Part shown: piece by piece, positions 38,095 to 52,321 of the stretch
How positions within the stretch are numbered: position 1 is the stretch's first letter
Layout of the letters: every line of letters begins with the position of its first letter
Source of the DNA: Vespula vulgaris
Taxonomy: Eukaryota; Arthropoda; Insecta; Hymenoptera; Vespidae
Assembly: GCF_905475345.1 (NCBI RefSeq)
Contig: NC_066588.1
Span: 6,655,501-6,719,500 of the forward strand
Direction of reading: 5' to 3'
DNA: 64,000 bases
Translations under genes and position numbers: made by a program
The notes under the pieces: generated by a model
The model's input: only the letters and a program-made list of their open reading frames with translations
Database searches by the model: none
What the model was told of the DNA's origin: nothing

Positions 38095-38826
38095 TCTTTC
38101 TCTGTTTCTCTCTTTCTGTCTCCGTCTCTGTTTCTCTATGATCCAACAGAACATTCAAGGTCGTTCCTAACATTTCATGATTCATCACTGGCAGACTAGC
38201 TTATTACCTAACGAGTTCCCTTTTTGTAGAACTTAATGGTCAAAGTTTTATATCATTTAATAGAAATAAAAATGAATTTCGTCCGGAAGAGAATGATAAT
38301 TTCGTTAAATACGATTCGTCCCTTGTAAGAAAATATTATTTTTTTCGTCTCTTCTTACCATTCGATACCTTACACGTGGAGTATGTGTTGCATAAACAGT
38401 ATAGTCTAAACAGTAAATGTTTCGCATTCTGCTCTCCTTAAACGGTGACGAACTACCGGGATACGTGCACGTCTTACGAATAATTTTCTTGTGAGTCGTT
38501 ACGATTTTATACCAATATATGATCTATGTTTACGAAGAATCTTTCTTCTTTTGAATGATATGCTAATTGTTCCAATTTAATTCGGTACAACTGTAGCAAT
38601 AAATCATCGTTGATAGATGTTAAAAGATAACGCGAAAGTTGGAAAATCCATATTGATATCGTTTCATTGTTGCTGGCGTTAGCTTGAAAATTCATGAATA
38701 ATTCAAAGACTCGATAAGTCGTATTCCTTTATTGGTATAAGGATGAAACATATCGTGGAATCGATTTTAAGTAATGAGAATTAGTCTCGTGTCTCATTCT
38801 TATATTTGTATTGATGATCCATCATC

Positions 38827-38923
<97 letters not shown>

Positions 38924-41900
38924 AATAGCATGTGTGTCGCAAAGTCTTATCATCTTTAAGATAAACTACCTACTTTACTCATTGCTCGTGATTGATCTCA
39001 AAAAGTACAGCCTACGTCACATCATTTTTCTACAGGAAATTCCTGATTTCGTGTGAACGAGGAAAGTAGATTGAAGTCATCGATGTCATTGACGTTAGGT
39101 GAATGGACGGAAAATCCTAGAGAAGTAATATGCAATTGTGAGAATGAATATTTCACAAATTGGATCAAGTACGATACATAATGTATGAATTAGTTTCATA
39201 AATATTTAAAAATGTTGGTAAAAAGAAGAAAAAATTCAGATATATAACTTTTACAAAGTGCTCTTCTATCGCGCGCGTATTTTTCGTATCGGTCAATGAA
39301 TGAATCATTCGTCGTTTTCGAAATGCGAAGAAATACAAAAAAAAAAAGGAAAAAGAAAAAAGATACGAAAATAGAAAAAGTATCAACGAAATTAGCATTG
39401 ACGTAAGTCGATTGATTTTTCGATTTAGTTTTATTTTCTAGGACTAGAGTTCGAGTATATTTATAGCGTCTACTCTCTACTTACAGTATAAAGAAAGGTG
39501 CGTCGAAAGTTAATTCTCAATGGATTAATTTAATTTCACGCTTAGAAAAGCTAGAAAATGCTTTTATATTTTCTTTGTTAAAAGAGAAAGAGAAGTAGAC
39601 GTATACATGTATATCGTTTTATTGGAGTTTGCATAATGAATCACACAACAACGAGCTCGTACTATATTACAGGTTAAGTATAGACTATAAATTAATTTAG
39701 TAGTTATCTTATCGCAATAAAACTCTTTTATAAATTATTCAAATTTTATAAGATTAAATAACGCGATGATTAACGTGAAAATATTAATATCGAAAAGATA
39801 GTTTATAAAAGCGAAATCTAATGAATCGAATGACTTTCGAATTGTTTACTTTCTCAGTTTGACCTTCGCGATAAAAGAGAACTTTTTAGTAGCGATATAT
39901 TAAACATATATACAGATGTATATATACACAACCTCCTACCTATTATCCTCCGTCTACCTGTGTGAATCGAGTCTTTAAACAGTTTCTAAGGAGACACGAT
40001 CCAGCCTACACGAGGTTTCTCACGAGCTACGTTATAAACCTACTACATACGTCGATCGCAAAATTCCCCACGTTCTTCGTGCTCTTATGTGATTATCATC
40101 TTCTCGTAAATGATCTTTACGAGTTTAAAGCTTAGAAACGAAATAATTTCAGTGGAATATGTTCTCCACGCGGAAACTATAGGTCCATCAGTTAAAACCT
40201 AACAAAAGGGAATACCATAGTAGTTGGAACGTATTCATTGAAAGTTCGTTCCAATTTTCAAGGAATTAACTCAACGATAATTAACACTTTTTGTTAAAAC
40301 GAGATTGCAAAGGTAACGAAAGGCAGTTTATCGTTAGCGTTCATTATCGAAACAAAGTGAGTGTGCGTTTATAATGACGTTATCAAGGTTTGAATCGTCG
40401 CTTTTATCGATACAATCCTGAATAACGAAGTTGGCATAATCGGTGGGTTGATAATACGAGAAGTAATAATATTATTCGGTCACATTCGTAAATCGTACTT
40501 ACATTAGAAAGGATATATGTGTAACGACGATACGGAAAGAACGATACGTAGAGAACGAAAAGTTCCTCGTTGAAAGTTAAAAAACGATTGATATTTTTTC
40601 CAAAGGAAGAAAGGACCATACAAAATGGCACATTTTCATAAAATGGACGAGAAACATCCTTATTACGCGATCGCCGCTGCTCGTATGTGGCAAAAGCCTG
40701 AAACCAAAGCAGTCACTACAGCTAGCATCTATTGGAAATTCGCAGCATTCAACTTTATTCATAAAAGGTGAAACGTGCTCGTAGTATTACGAATTCGTTC
40801 GTTCGTATTAGAAAGGCTTATTTATTAGATGTGATCGCTTATTTTTTTATTTATCGATGTATTACAAAACATTTCAATACTTTTTCATAATTTTCATAAA
40901 CGAATAGACGCATAACAAAAATGCAAACGTATGTGCATGACAAACAACATTTTGTTTCAATAGCATTTTACTCGATTTGGTTTTTTTTTTTTTTTTTATT
41001 TTGCAACTCGATTAAACGATCCGACCTATTGGACGTAAACGTTATCGTGTTCGTGAAAGCAATCGAAAACGAATCGATTAGAAGTGTTTTTGTTTTTTGT
41101 TTACAGTACTACCTATTCAACGAACGTGAAATCACTTATATAATAATTAAAGACGGACTAACTCGATAGTAGACAATACATTAATTTGACATTGAGTCGT
41201 ATTTAGTTGAAGGAAAATGCATGCGATCTTTTTTCCTTCTTCACAATTTTGTTAATTTCTTCGAACGCCGACAAAGAGAAATAAGTTGGCATTTTTGTCG
41301 AGTTACTGACTTGATTAGATCATCAGAGAAATCGTCTAATGGAACGTAGAGAAATATATTGAATTTTTATCGCTGCAGGATACAAGAGACCGATGGCGGC
41401 TTCTTCGAAAATCTTGGCACGTTGCTGGCCGAAAAAGTACGTGCTCAGGAACAAATGGAAGGACCTCTTCCGAAAAAGAAGGAGGAGATAGAAACCGAAG
41501 ATGAGGATAATTTGAGCGAGGAAGGAAGCATCGAGGAACCAACCGAAGCTTTGTTAGAAACTGATAGCGATCGAGACGAGAAAGAACATGCTAAAAATTT
41601 TTTGGTCGAATCCGTTGGGCTGAACGTAAGTCAATTTTATAATAATATAGTTAACAAAAGTAAATATGGATTCGTCGATAAGAAAGAAGAATTCTTTATA
41701 TTACATCGAATTTATTGCGAAGTTAGAACAATAATAAAGAAGAATAAAAATTCAAATTAAAATTGAAACGTATACATCTATTGTCACGAGCATGTATCAT
41801 ATAAATTAATACAGTTCATAGAAATTCACAATCGAATTTGTTATATTGCGTCAGATTTATTATAATATTAGTACAATAATAGATTAATATAGAACGAACG

Positions 41901-44900
41901 TCATATTTACTCGAAGCAATTGGAATAATCTCTGACGAATACATAAATCTGACTATCTACTCAAAGTTTAAACCATTCAAATCCTTGTAGCTTCTTCACA
42001 TGGTATACTCTGAATGCTCGTAAATTTAAAAGTCGAAAAAGCTATTCGACATATTTCGGTCATGAGATAGCAAGTTGTTCGTTGGAGAGTTTCTTTTTTT
42101 AGATTCGCTTCGTTCCCATCACGAGAACGAAGATCTAATCTCGGAGGAAAACTAGCGAGTCGACTTGTTGAAGTTATTAACGAATCATTTTAATTCCGTC
42201 GAAACGACGTCGATGCTCGTCTTATCCATTTCTCACGTCAGCACTGACGTAGATACGCACTAAGAAATATCTTGAGTTATTCTATATCTAAGCAAAGTTA
42301 AGGTGGCATGTAATATAAGGGTTTGCTTGTTAAGAATTAAGAAAAACAGCTGTTAGAATTGATAGATCTTCTTTTTGCTTTAATATGCGACTATCTCACA
42401 ATAATATGAATCAGGTTCTCGATCAAGATAATCGTTGGATATATAGAACATAATTGTACTAGTGCTTGCACCCATTCGTTTCTAATTATTCGGTTTAATC
42501 GATATCACGTTAAAATAATACATCTTGATATTTTTATGCAAAATAATGTAGGCGTAACAATTCAGTCGATTGATTTCATATTACTGAATTGTATAAAGAA
42601 ATGTCAAGTACAAGATAGTTTCCTTCTTCTTTTTTATTTTTGTTTATTTTATGACAACCCACTTTAAGGAAATGATGGATCAATAATTTTATTATAGTAT
42701 AGTCGAATGGTTAATTCATTTCTAGCCGTCGGATCGATAACTCCTCTATTGTTTACGTTTAGATTTACCCTCACGAGTCCTGACGATCGTCCTGATATTG
42801 ATTTTTCAAAGGTTACGCTGTGAGCCGTCGAAGGGTAGACGAAGCTACCCTCTCATTCTCGTTCGAACTGTTGTCGTAATAGTTTGTTTTGGTCAAGCGA
42901 GTGGTAAAAATCTGCTTGACTAATGAGTCACAATGGTGCGCAATGCAGTTGGGAAAGTTTGTTGGTCCTGTTTTCGTCAGAAGCGAGGAAATAAATGTAA
43001 GTTCAAGGAGTCGATCATTAACATCTCGTGATATTTTTTTTTTATAAAATACTCGTGATTCTTAAAACGTTTGTCAAATGGAGAAACATCGATGTCGATG
43101 GTACGAAAAAAAAAAAAAAATAAAATAAAATATACGTTTCACCCTCTATATAACGTCGTGCAAAATTTGTGGTTCATTTTTTCGTCATAAAAAATTAATC
43201 GTTAGCATTCGTTAGATATATGTTATACTTATACTGATATAATTTTCAGAGTATATAATATTTGTATTAAGACGCGAAAAAAATATCGAGTTATAGAGGG
43301 TTAACAATGTAGATGGTAGACGTTACTTTATAAAAGGACTTCCCGTTCTGTTGTTAAATCCGTCCACTTTTGTCACAATCGAGAGATAAAGGAGCAATCA
43401 ACGTAGAACGTCCAGAATATTAATTCGAAAAGAAGTCTCAATGTCGAGTTTAAATACATCATTAAAGAAAGCAACGTCGTCGTAGTTTCACACGATGCTT
43501 TCATTCGTTTATAATTTGTCAATGAGCTTAGTCCAGGTAAAAGGTTAATTAATTTTCATCAACGTTCCAACGATTTCTCGACCGTTAAAATTTATTTTAA
43601 GTATGTTCGATGGTATAATTATTACTTCCTACTTTGGGACGGAATAAGTAGCGGAAGTAATGGGAAAAAGTTAAAGGATTCGATTATTTTCTTTGATAGA
43701 GAAAGGTAGTACTACGTTTGTAAAAACCTAATTATACGGTACTCTTGTCTAGATAATGACAGCCTTTCTATTTTGATTCTTGCAATTCTATGACCGATAG
43801 CCAAACTCGCGTACACTTATACTAGATTCACATTCTAAGTGAATCGAGGAGGGGAAATAGATAGATAGATAGATAGATAGATAGATGCATATGTAGAGAG
43901 AGAAGGAGAGAGACAGAGGGAGAGAGAGTAAGAGAGAGAGAGAAAAATGTAAAGAGCGAGGAAAGAGGAAGGAAATAACGATAGTCAGGGTAGTATTATC
44001 CTGCAAGCTCAATCGAAGCAGTTAAGTTTCATTCGAAACGTGATTCTTAGTGTTCGTCGTCGTCGTCGTCGTCGTCGTCGACGACGACCAACGACGACTC
44101 TGATCCCAACGATCCATCTATTCCTGGCAGTGTTGAGCTCGCCTTCGCCAAGTCCCTGTCTTCTCTTCTTCTCGCGAACGTTATCCTGATCTATCTCTCT
44201 TTTTTTATCTCTCATAGTGATAGTGTTTGATTGTTCTTCTTTTCTCACTTTTCGTTTTTTTGTTTTGTTTTTTTTTTTTTCTTCAATTCACGATACAGTG
44301 TATCCGAGTTAAATCGACGGAGTGTACGAGTTTCATGCAATTTGTGATTTTACTTTAGACATCGATGTTACTATAGATCGATTGATCATAGATCCAGTTT
44401 GTTCCGTGAAAAGTTTGTTAAAGAAAATTTTTCGATTTGATTCGATTTAAAGAAAAGTGTTACGTGTTAGAAGAGACATGAATGTTGCCTCTGTACTGAA
44501 GGATCTTTGAAACGAGAGATGTAATTATTGTTTATAACATATAAGATAAAGCCAGTCCTATTGGAGATTTTTTTATCCCATCGTTTTATGATTATTAATC
44601 GTTTAAAAGTAATGAACTCTATCTCTTTCTCTTTCTTTCTCTTTCTCTCTTATGATAAGAAGATTCTTTTTCTTTCAATCGACGAGCTTCTATGTCTCGA
44701 CTATTTCCATTAGTTTGATTCCGTACGGAAATGCGTGTGCGTGGATTTATTTGAGATAGAAAAGTAAACTGTTACTCAGAAAATTAGGTCAGGCAATCTT
44801 CTCAGTAAGATAATTTGAAAAACTGGCAAATTGTCAGAGATCAAATTTGAAAAGAAATTGAACTTTTTCTTTTTTTCTATTTTACGCACGTGAAAACTTT

Positions 44901-47300
44901 CACTTAACGAGAAATTCGTAGTTCTTTTTCAAAATTCATCGCATACGTAGTAGACGTACGTTTTAATGGAAAAATATTTTCACGAAAAGAAAAAAAAAGA
45001 ACAAAAAAGAGATTATGCGTAAAATTTTGGGTGAAATTTCTAATTCAAAATAGGACGAAAAGGATGGACGAGATTGTTGAATGAACTTCACCCACATAAC
45101 GTAGATTCGGAAATAGAACGATGAATGTAAAATTGGACCAGAAGAAAATTGCATAATTTAACGAAAATTGGGCGGCAGCTGAGTAGGAAGGACGATAGTC
45201 TCGCGCATCTACATATTACATGTATACGCTCGTATACACTTCGTATACCGGGTGTTCTATCTCTCGGTGTGTGCCTTGATGGCCAACGAGCTAATTGCCG
45301 GTATATCAACTTTCATTGGATACAATTGTGCGAACGTATGAACGCATTGTAGTTGCATTTGCCCTGTGGGTCAGTTCAAACGGGATACGGCATACTTTCG
45401 TACTCTTTTTATATTTCTTTGTTGATATTATTTTTTGCGAATGTAAGACGCGAGAACGAATATAAAGTTTTTAACGAATTTAGTAGATTTTATATCTAGT
45501 TAGTATTCATTTCTAGTGTTTTTAATACGAAGATTCACGTACTTGGTAAAACGGATATGTCTTAGCCTTGATATCGCGTTATTGTTTCGATAAAATAAAC
45601 TTTGGTTCATGAAACAAACAATTTAATGAGAGAATAATCTTAAGACGTAGGAAACTTCATTGTCAGAGTCAATTGCACTTGGCAAGACTAGTCGATTTAA
45701 CGACGATTTAGCGACAGAGAGCTTCAATGTTGACTTACTATTAGATATATTTTGGCTCGTATTTTTTCTGTAAACATAACGTAAACAATCGTGTACATTG
45801 CGAAGCTTCGAATAATTTCCTTTTTCGTACAAATCGTTTCTTTTATATCCGCAAACGTTTACGAGTGAAATTCGTCAGGAGATTTTTTTCAAAAGCAATG
45901 GCAAAGAATCAACTATTTGTACTATACCTTACCGCATTCTTATTGGTCTCTCTTTCTATGACGTACGTAACGAAGGTGCTAAAAAAAGAGCACTCCGCCA
46001 TATATTTCTCTTGTAAAACGAGTAAGTTGTTTATCCGTTTTTTTTTATTCCTTTGCGAAAGTTGTTTTGTTTTGTTTTGTTTTGTTTTCATATCAATCAA
46101 CGTAAGTAATTATTATTTCGTATAATTTCTCTGCTTGGATTGAAACATCTTCTTTTAATAAATTCTTCTCTCCTACGAATTATATAATTTGATTATAGTA
46201 CACACATACACACTCATATATATATATATATATAATAATAGTTTTAATATTTGGATTTTATTAGTTATTACGCAAATTTTCTCATTGATAAAAGTGTTAT
46301 TTCGATGAAGATAAAGAACACAAGTTTATCGGTGTATTACGAGTGGATTTAATTAGATGACTCGTGATTATATATACGTATGATCGAATATGCGTCGGTC
46401 TGTTGTATCGTTGATAAGGAAAGGTCACGATGGAAGTTCAGTTTTGTCTGAATAAAAATGTAAGTAAGTTGGCCGATGAGCAGGCCGTTTTCGTTCGTTC
46501 CCGTTAAAGAATCTTTACTTCCTTTTTATTATGTACTGTATCGTTTGCGATGATAGATCGTCGTAAGCTTTCATCTAAGCGATCATGTCACCACAAGTGT
46601 TTGTAGATCTTTCTTCGTCCGTGCGAGAAAGATTCTTTATTCATTATTCGTACGTCTTTGTCTCGGTGAACATACGATATAGAAGTTCTTTGTCCTAGTC
46701 GAGAAGAAGCTCGTTGTAATATAATAAACAAGAAAAGTAAGATTCTCAAGCTCCACACTGTCTGTGCTTTTCGATTTCTAAATAAGGAGAGCTTGTAATG
46801 CATGAACATGGTCATTGTTCTTGGCTAAAACGTGATATTCTCTGGGTCATTATCGCCTTGTCCTAAATTCTTCCTTCCAAAATTTATAGCTTCATCGTTG
46901 AAACGAATGCCAATGTTCAACGACGATCTGATCTCTTAAGGCTAATTGTGAATCGTCTATAAATAAGTGTAGTGACAGTGCAAAACATTTATTTCTATAT
47001 AGTTCGATGAGGGTCCATTTCATTATCGTTTTATATTAAAACAAAGGTGAAGTGTCAACGAATATAACGACGCTGTTGTTTTTTTTATTTGTGATAATGA
47101 TATTTGCGTGAACGACAAAATGGTTAGCACTAGTTCGCCCGGTGGGGCGAGCATTTATGATCGCAAAAGAAATAATTTTCGTGGAATACCAAAAGCAGAA
47201 GTTGAAAGAAGAACTAATGTTCTTTTGCGAGCAATGACGGTGAGTTTGTTTCGTTGAGAAATTAATGTATAGGTTTGTGTGTATATATATTTATATATAT

Positions 47301-47332
<32 letters not shown>

Positions 47333-50300
47333 GGAATATATATGTGGAATATACAAGGTGTTTCTTCAAACATTCCATTCCAATGTTGGAATATCACTTA
47401 AAAGATTACGTAAGATATCAAAACAATGTTTTTACAAATGTTGTTTGGAAGAGATATCGTATATTGTGAATTATTTTATTGCAATTATTTCGTGGCGAAA
47501 ATTTTAGTCGAATTTATTTTTTTAAGTAAAAACGTATAAAATATTTTCTATCGTTACATTGAAATTTTCTTGTTTCTTACGATTGGTGTTTGAATTTGTG
47601 CTATATATAATCTTTGTGATTATTCCAGACTGCGTTTATTTTTTATTAGATTGTGTGAATTTCATGTATTCCAGTACAATTGTAACAGACCTTGTTTGTT
47701 AAGTAGACAGTAGACTTTGGAGTCTGATCAAAGCTTCTGTTCTAATCAATATCTTTGTGTGATGTTTCTGTGAATTCTCTCTAAAAAAATTATGATATAT
47801 ATATAATTATCGTTGTGGTTTCTCTTAGATAAAAAAGTTACCGAGGTAATGGATTTTTATTAGATATCTGTGCAACGAACTTATTAAATAAAATTTCATC
47901 TATCTAAAAATATGAGAGATTATAATTTTTATGTTAGAAGTGAATCTATGATGTATGTTTCACAGATCGAGGAACTTTATACTGCCCTTGTGTATATGAC
48001 ACAACATCAAATCGGCTACGACGTTTCTAACGAGTGTGCACAAGAAGCTCTGTTAAATCATCTGCAAAATGCATTCAAGATCGACAATGAAACTCATGAG
48101 AGAATTTTGGAAGAAACGCAAAACATGGAGGTTGATTTTCCAAACCGTTTTACATTTTATAAATCGAGTCAATCAAAATTCGATATCGATGAATCTAATT
48201 TTTATTTGTAGGCTCCAGAAATGCATCTCAATGTAGAAGTGATAGAAGCCAAGGAATTGGTATCCAAAGATGCTAATGGAAAAAGTGATCCGTTTTGCGC
48301 TCTTTATCTCGAATCAGCTCCTACTAGGAGATACAACACGGCTGTAAAAACGTCCACCCTTAGTCCAATATGGGAAGAACATTTTGAATTGTGAGAATTA
48401 ATCTTCAATGATTCATAATTATTTTTCTTTATGAGATTATTATGCGCCTAGATATATGTGACACTTCATACTCGATTGATAATATTTGCTTAGGAGCGCC
48501 ATCTATTAATACAAAATTTTTTGTGCCCCTTCAATAGGCAACATTTTGTATATCTGTGTAAATGACCCTTTCGTTGCTTACCGCAAGTAACATTAACAAC
48601 CAAGTATGAAATAGTGTTTTTATATATGGTTTTTATATTATAAACGAATAAGTATAAATCAGTGATAAATAAATTAATTAATTAAATTTTACATTGTTCT
48701 TAACTATTCAGAAATGAATATTAAGAAATTAAAATGTGTTTTACAGACCTTTAGAGGATCCAGAAAACGATGTTCTATCCCTGGAAGTTTGGTAAATGTT
48801 TTGCAAATTAAATTTAATAAAAAATATAATCAAAAAACCTATATATATATATTACATGATTTTCTTTTTTAATAGGGATTTCGATGCAGCTGAAACTGTG
48901 CCTGAGAAAATAAGTAAAGTTAAAGATATTAAAGGTGTTCGTGGTCTCGTGAAACTTGCCAAGGAAATCGCCGTAACAGCCACCACTGGTAGTCATGATA
49001 ATGAATTTATTGGACGTTGTCGAATACCTTTAAAGGTATTATAAATTTCTAATTCAATATTGTACCTATCAGAATTATTGATGCTATTTTTAATAGTTTT
49101 TTTCTTATTTTTTTTTTTTTTTTTAATGAGATAAGCTAAAGCAATAGTAAAATGAAGAAAGTTTTCTGCCATACGAAGAGATTAATAATAAGTAGCCATG
49201 AAAATATAACTGAACGATCAACAAGAATAATAGTAATATAATCGATTACGTCGAACCTTTTATTCGTTCACGTGATTGTCTTATGTGACCTCAATAGATT
49301 TACATTGATATGAACATCTGGTTACATTTTCTGTCGACGTAATACTGTTATCTTATTGTATACATAATTCTTCAGTTTATAATAATTCAATTGTGAATAT
49401 TTTTCGAGATAGCCCATTCAATGAAAACGCGATTATATATGTCGCTTAAAGAGTTGTTTATTTATAAAAGAAATCTGATTTAGGATATTCCAACGACTGG
49501 ACACATGATGTGGTATCCTTTGGAGAAAAAAAATAAATCCAAAAGACGAGGAGTCGTTAAATTAAAATTGGCTTTTAGCGCGGAACATAATGCGCAAGTT
49601 GCTGCTCAGGAACACAGACATTTACTCAGAGTTTTGTTGCTATACGAACTTGAGACTGAAAAAGTCGAAAAATATTGTTGGTGTGGTCGATGGTCAGGTC
49701 CTGCAGAAGCTTTGATCCTCCAACATAGTGCACAACGTGGTCTTTTAGCTAGAAACATTGCTCTAGCACAATGGATCGAATATGCTAGAATTCATCAAGA
49801 ACATCCACTTAATTTTATGGTTTTTAATAAATTGATAGTCGATTTATTAAGACCTATGGATAATGGATTATTTTCTACGGATGAAACTAAACTATTTTGG
49901 GATGCAACAAGGAAATTATTGTATTCTTGTTTAAACAGTATAAGGAAAATAAGGAGATTAGTTTTAGGAGATAAAAATGCCATAACACAGTTATCAGCTA
50001 TTTTAGGGTATATCTTTTTTAATTCATAATGTTATAACATTTTCCAAACTGTAACAATTATATTAATTTATTTTATTGTAGAATATTATCGTCTATTGCC
50101 ACTCTAAAAATTCCTGAAGATTTTGATCTATTTCTTGCAAAGATGTATCCTTGGTTTCCAGAACCAGATGGTACGAAATTGGATGTTATTCAAGGTTTAG
50201 AGAACACAGTTATACAAGGCGGTGTCGAATGGTTAGTATATATCTTTTGTGTGTGTATACTTTTTCTAATATGATTTATATTAATTATTGTTTATTCTAA

Positions 50301-52266
50301 ATTGTTATATTAAAAGGTTTGAACACATAGCAAGTAATACTACTCCGGAAACTAAATCGGACGAAGATGCATTAAGATATCAAATTAAAGTAATCCAGTT
50401 AATCAGAGCGGATTTACAAAGATCTATAGATTATTACGACAAGCTGTTCATCAAGTAAGTTACATCAAATAGTATATCGTTATTATTGGAATTTACTTTA
50501 TGTAGCATAGTCGTTTATGTAAAAATTTTATTTTTAGAAAAATTAATTTCCCTTATGCAAGAACGTTATACATTATGTATGAAAAAAAAATAAGTGACAT
50601 GTGCATGGAGGCTGTGGAAGATGTATGTGCAAGGTTAAAACGTATAGAAGTCGATAGTAATAATGATTCTGAGCTAACTCTTGGTACAACTTTGTTCGAA
50701 CTCTATCTCACGCTTCAACGATATGCTATGTAAGTTATTAAAACAACGAATTGTTCTTTAATGATCATTTAACGTATCTTTTTTTAAAATTATTAATTGT
50801 ATCATAGGCTGGGCCATATAGTCTGCGCAGAAGGACAATTGGAATCAATGAAAATACAAAATTATCACGACTGGTTTAGAGCTGGTGTAGCACATTGGTT
50901 GGATATTGCAGTATACAAGGCTATAAAACGAATCGATAGAGCTGTTGAGTTTGATACATTACAGGCTATTGATAATACTGTGAAATACACATCCAGTGCA
51001 GTTGATACATTGACGATTTTTTATCAAATCAAAGTTTTCTGGACACAACTGGCATGGCCTGATGTTGAAGGATCTTATACGTTTGTCACTAAAATTATAG
51101 ACGTATGTTAATAATATTTTTCGATAATATTTATTATTTTTTTTTTTTTTAATCATTTGTTATATTCGTGATCATATTAACACGAGTGTTAAAATGGTGT
51201 TACAGGATATTTGTAAATGTTCCATTGCATACGCTGATAAAATGGCTACGAAGGCAGAGACTACAACAGATTTAGAACAACTTACCGAAAGTAGCGTCTA
51301 TGAGAAAAAATTCTTGGTATCTAATGCTTGGTGCTTTGCTATTAATAATATCGATTATATCAGAACATCGATCGGTCCATTGGCCAATGATTTAGGCCTT
51401 CAAGGTATCGTCGATGCTTTAGGAGAAAACAAAACTGAAGAAGAGGCTGATCGTTGCAAACAAACACTTCAGTTAATCATTGCTAATGCGGCAGACACTG
51501 TGAAAAATAAAATTATTGAATTGTTAGAAGTTGTTTCCCACAAAATGGCACCTGCTATGAAAAGGTAAATAAAATTCAATCTCCTACTTATAAAAATATA
51601 TGTAAGAGATTAATTTCAAATTTTTATAAAAAAATATTTTATCGTTGTAGGTATCTAATGGAAGGTGCAGAATTAATAGATACTACTAGTAATGCGATGG
51701 ATCGACTTTTGCAATATCTTGATTCAAATTTAACTATATTACACGATAATCTTAGCCAGGATAACTTTGAAAGAGTTCTCCTAGTGATTTGGGAGATAAT
51801 GTCTGAAACACTTTATCAATTAGTTCATAGTAATCTAGAAGTAAGAAATGTATATTTTCTTGATTAACTTATTTAAATAGATATTTATATATTTTAACTA
51901 ATATTTCAAAAATTGTTTACAGAAAAGAAGACCACCTTCATTCTACTCTAATCTACATCGGACACTTCATACACTCATTAGATTTTTCAATCTTGGTGCA
52001 GATGAGACGTCGAACGTGCAGGTTTTAGAGAAGATTGAAGAACTTTTGAAACTTCATGGTTTGGAAACAGCTGAGCTTATTCATCGATATAATCAAGATC
52101 GATTGAAAGAACAGAAAGAGATGGAAGAAACTATCTACGGTCTTCTCACTGTTAAAGCTTGCTTCCTGAACAATTCATTGAACATTCAAGTTCTCAATGC
52201 CAGAAATCTACGACCGATGGATAGTAATGGTAAAGTAAATTATTTTTTTTAAATATGTAATAAAAA

Positions 52267-52321
<55 letters not shown>

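Larger units (their letters stand above)
41626..47119. other. 5.5-kb intron of the long Unc-13-4 isoform
   Basis: No secure exon seen. It contains a GATA/GA microsatellite (43859-43960), a GTC/GAC palindromic tract (44055-44097) and two small candidate first exons at 42933 and 45898 that could not be tied to a gene. The last part should hold the promoter of the short isoform. Confidence 0.45.

Noticed and set aside
42832..42851. AGGGTAG/CTACCCT hairpin with a 6-base loop
   Set aside because: The stem does not extend beyond 7 pairs, so it is too short for a microRNA precursor or an obvious structured RNA.
42933..42995. Small candidate first exon (MVRNAVGKVCWSCFRQ) with a good donor in the Unc-13-4 intron
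   Set aside because: It ends in phase 1 and cannot join the phase-0 acceptor at 47966; no other partner exon was found.
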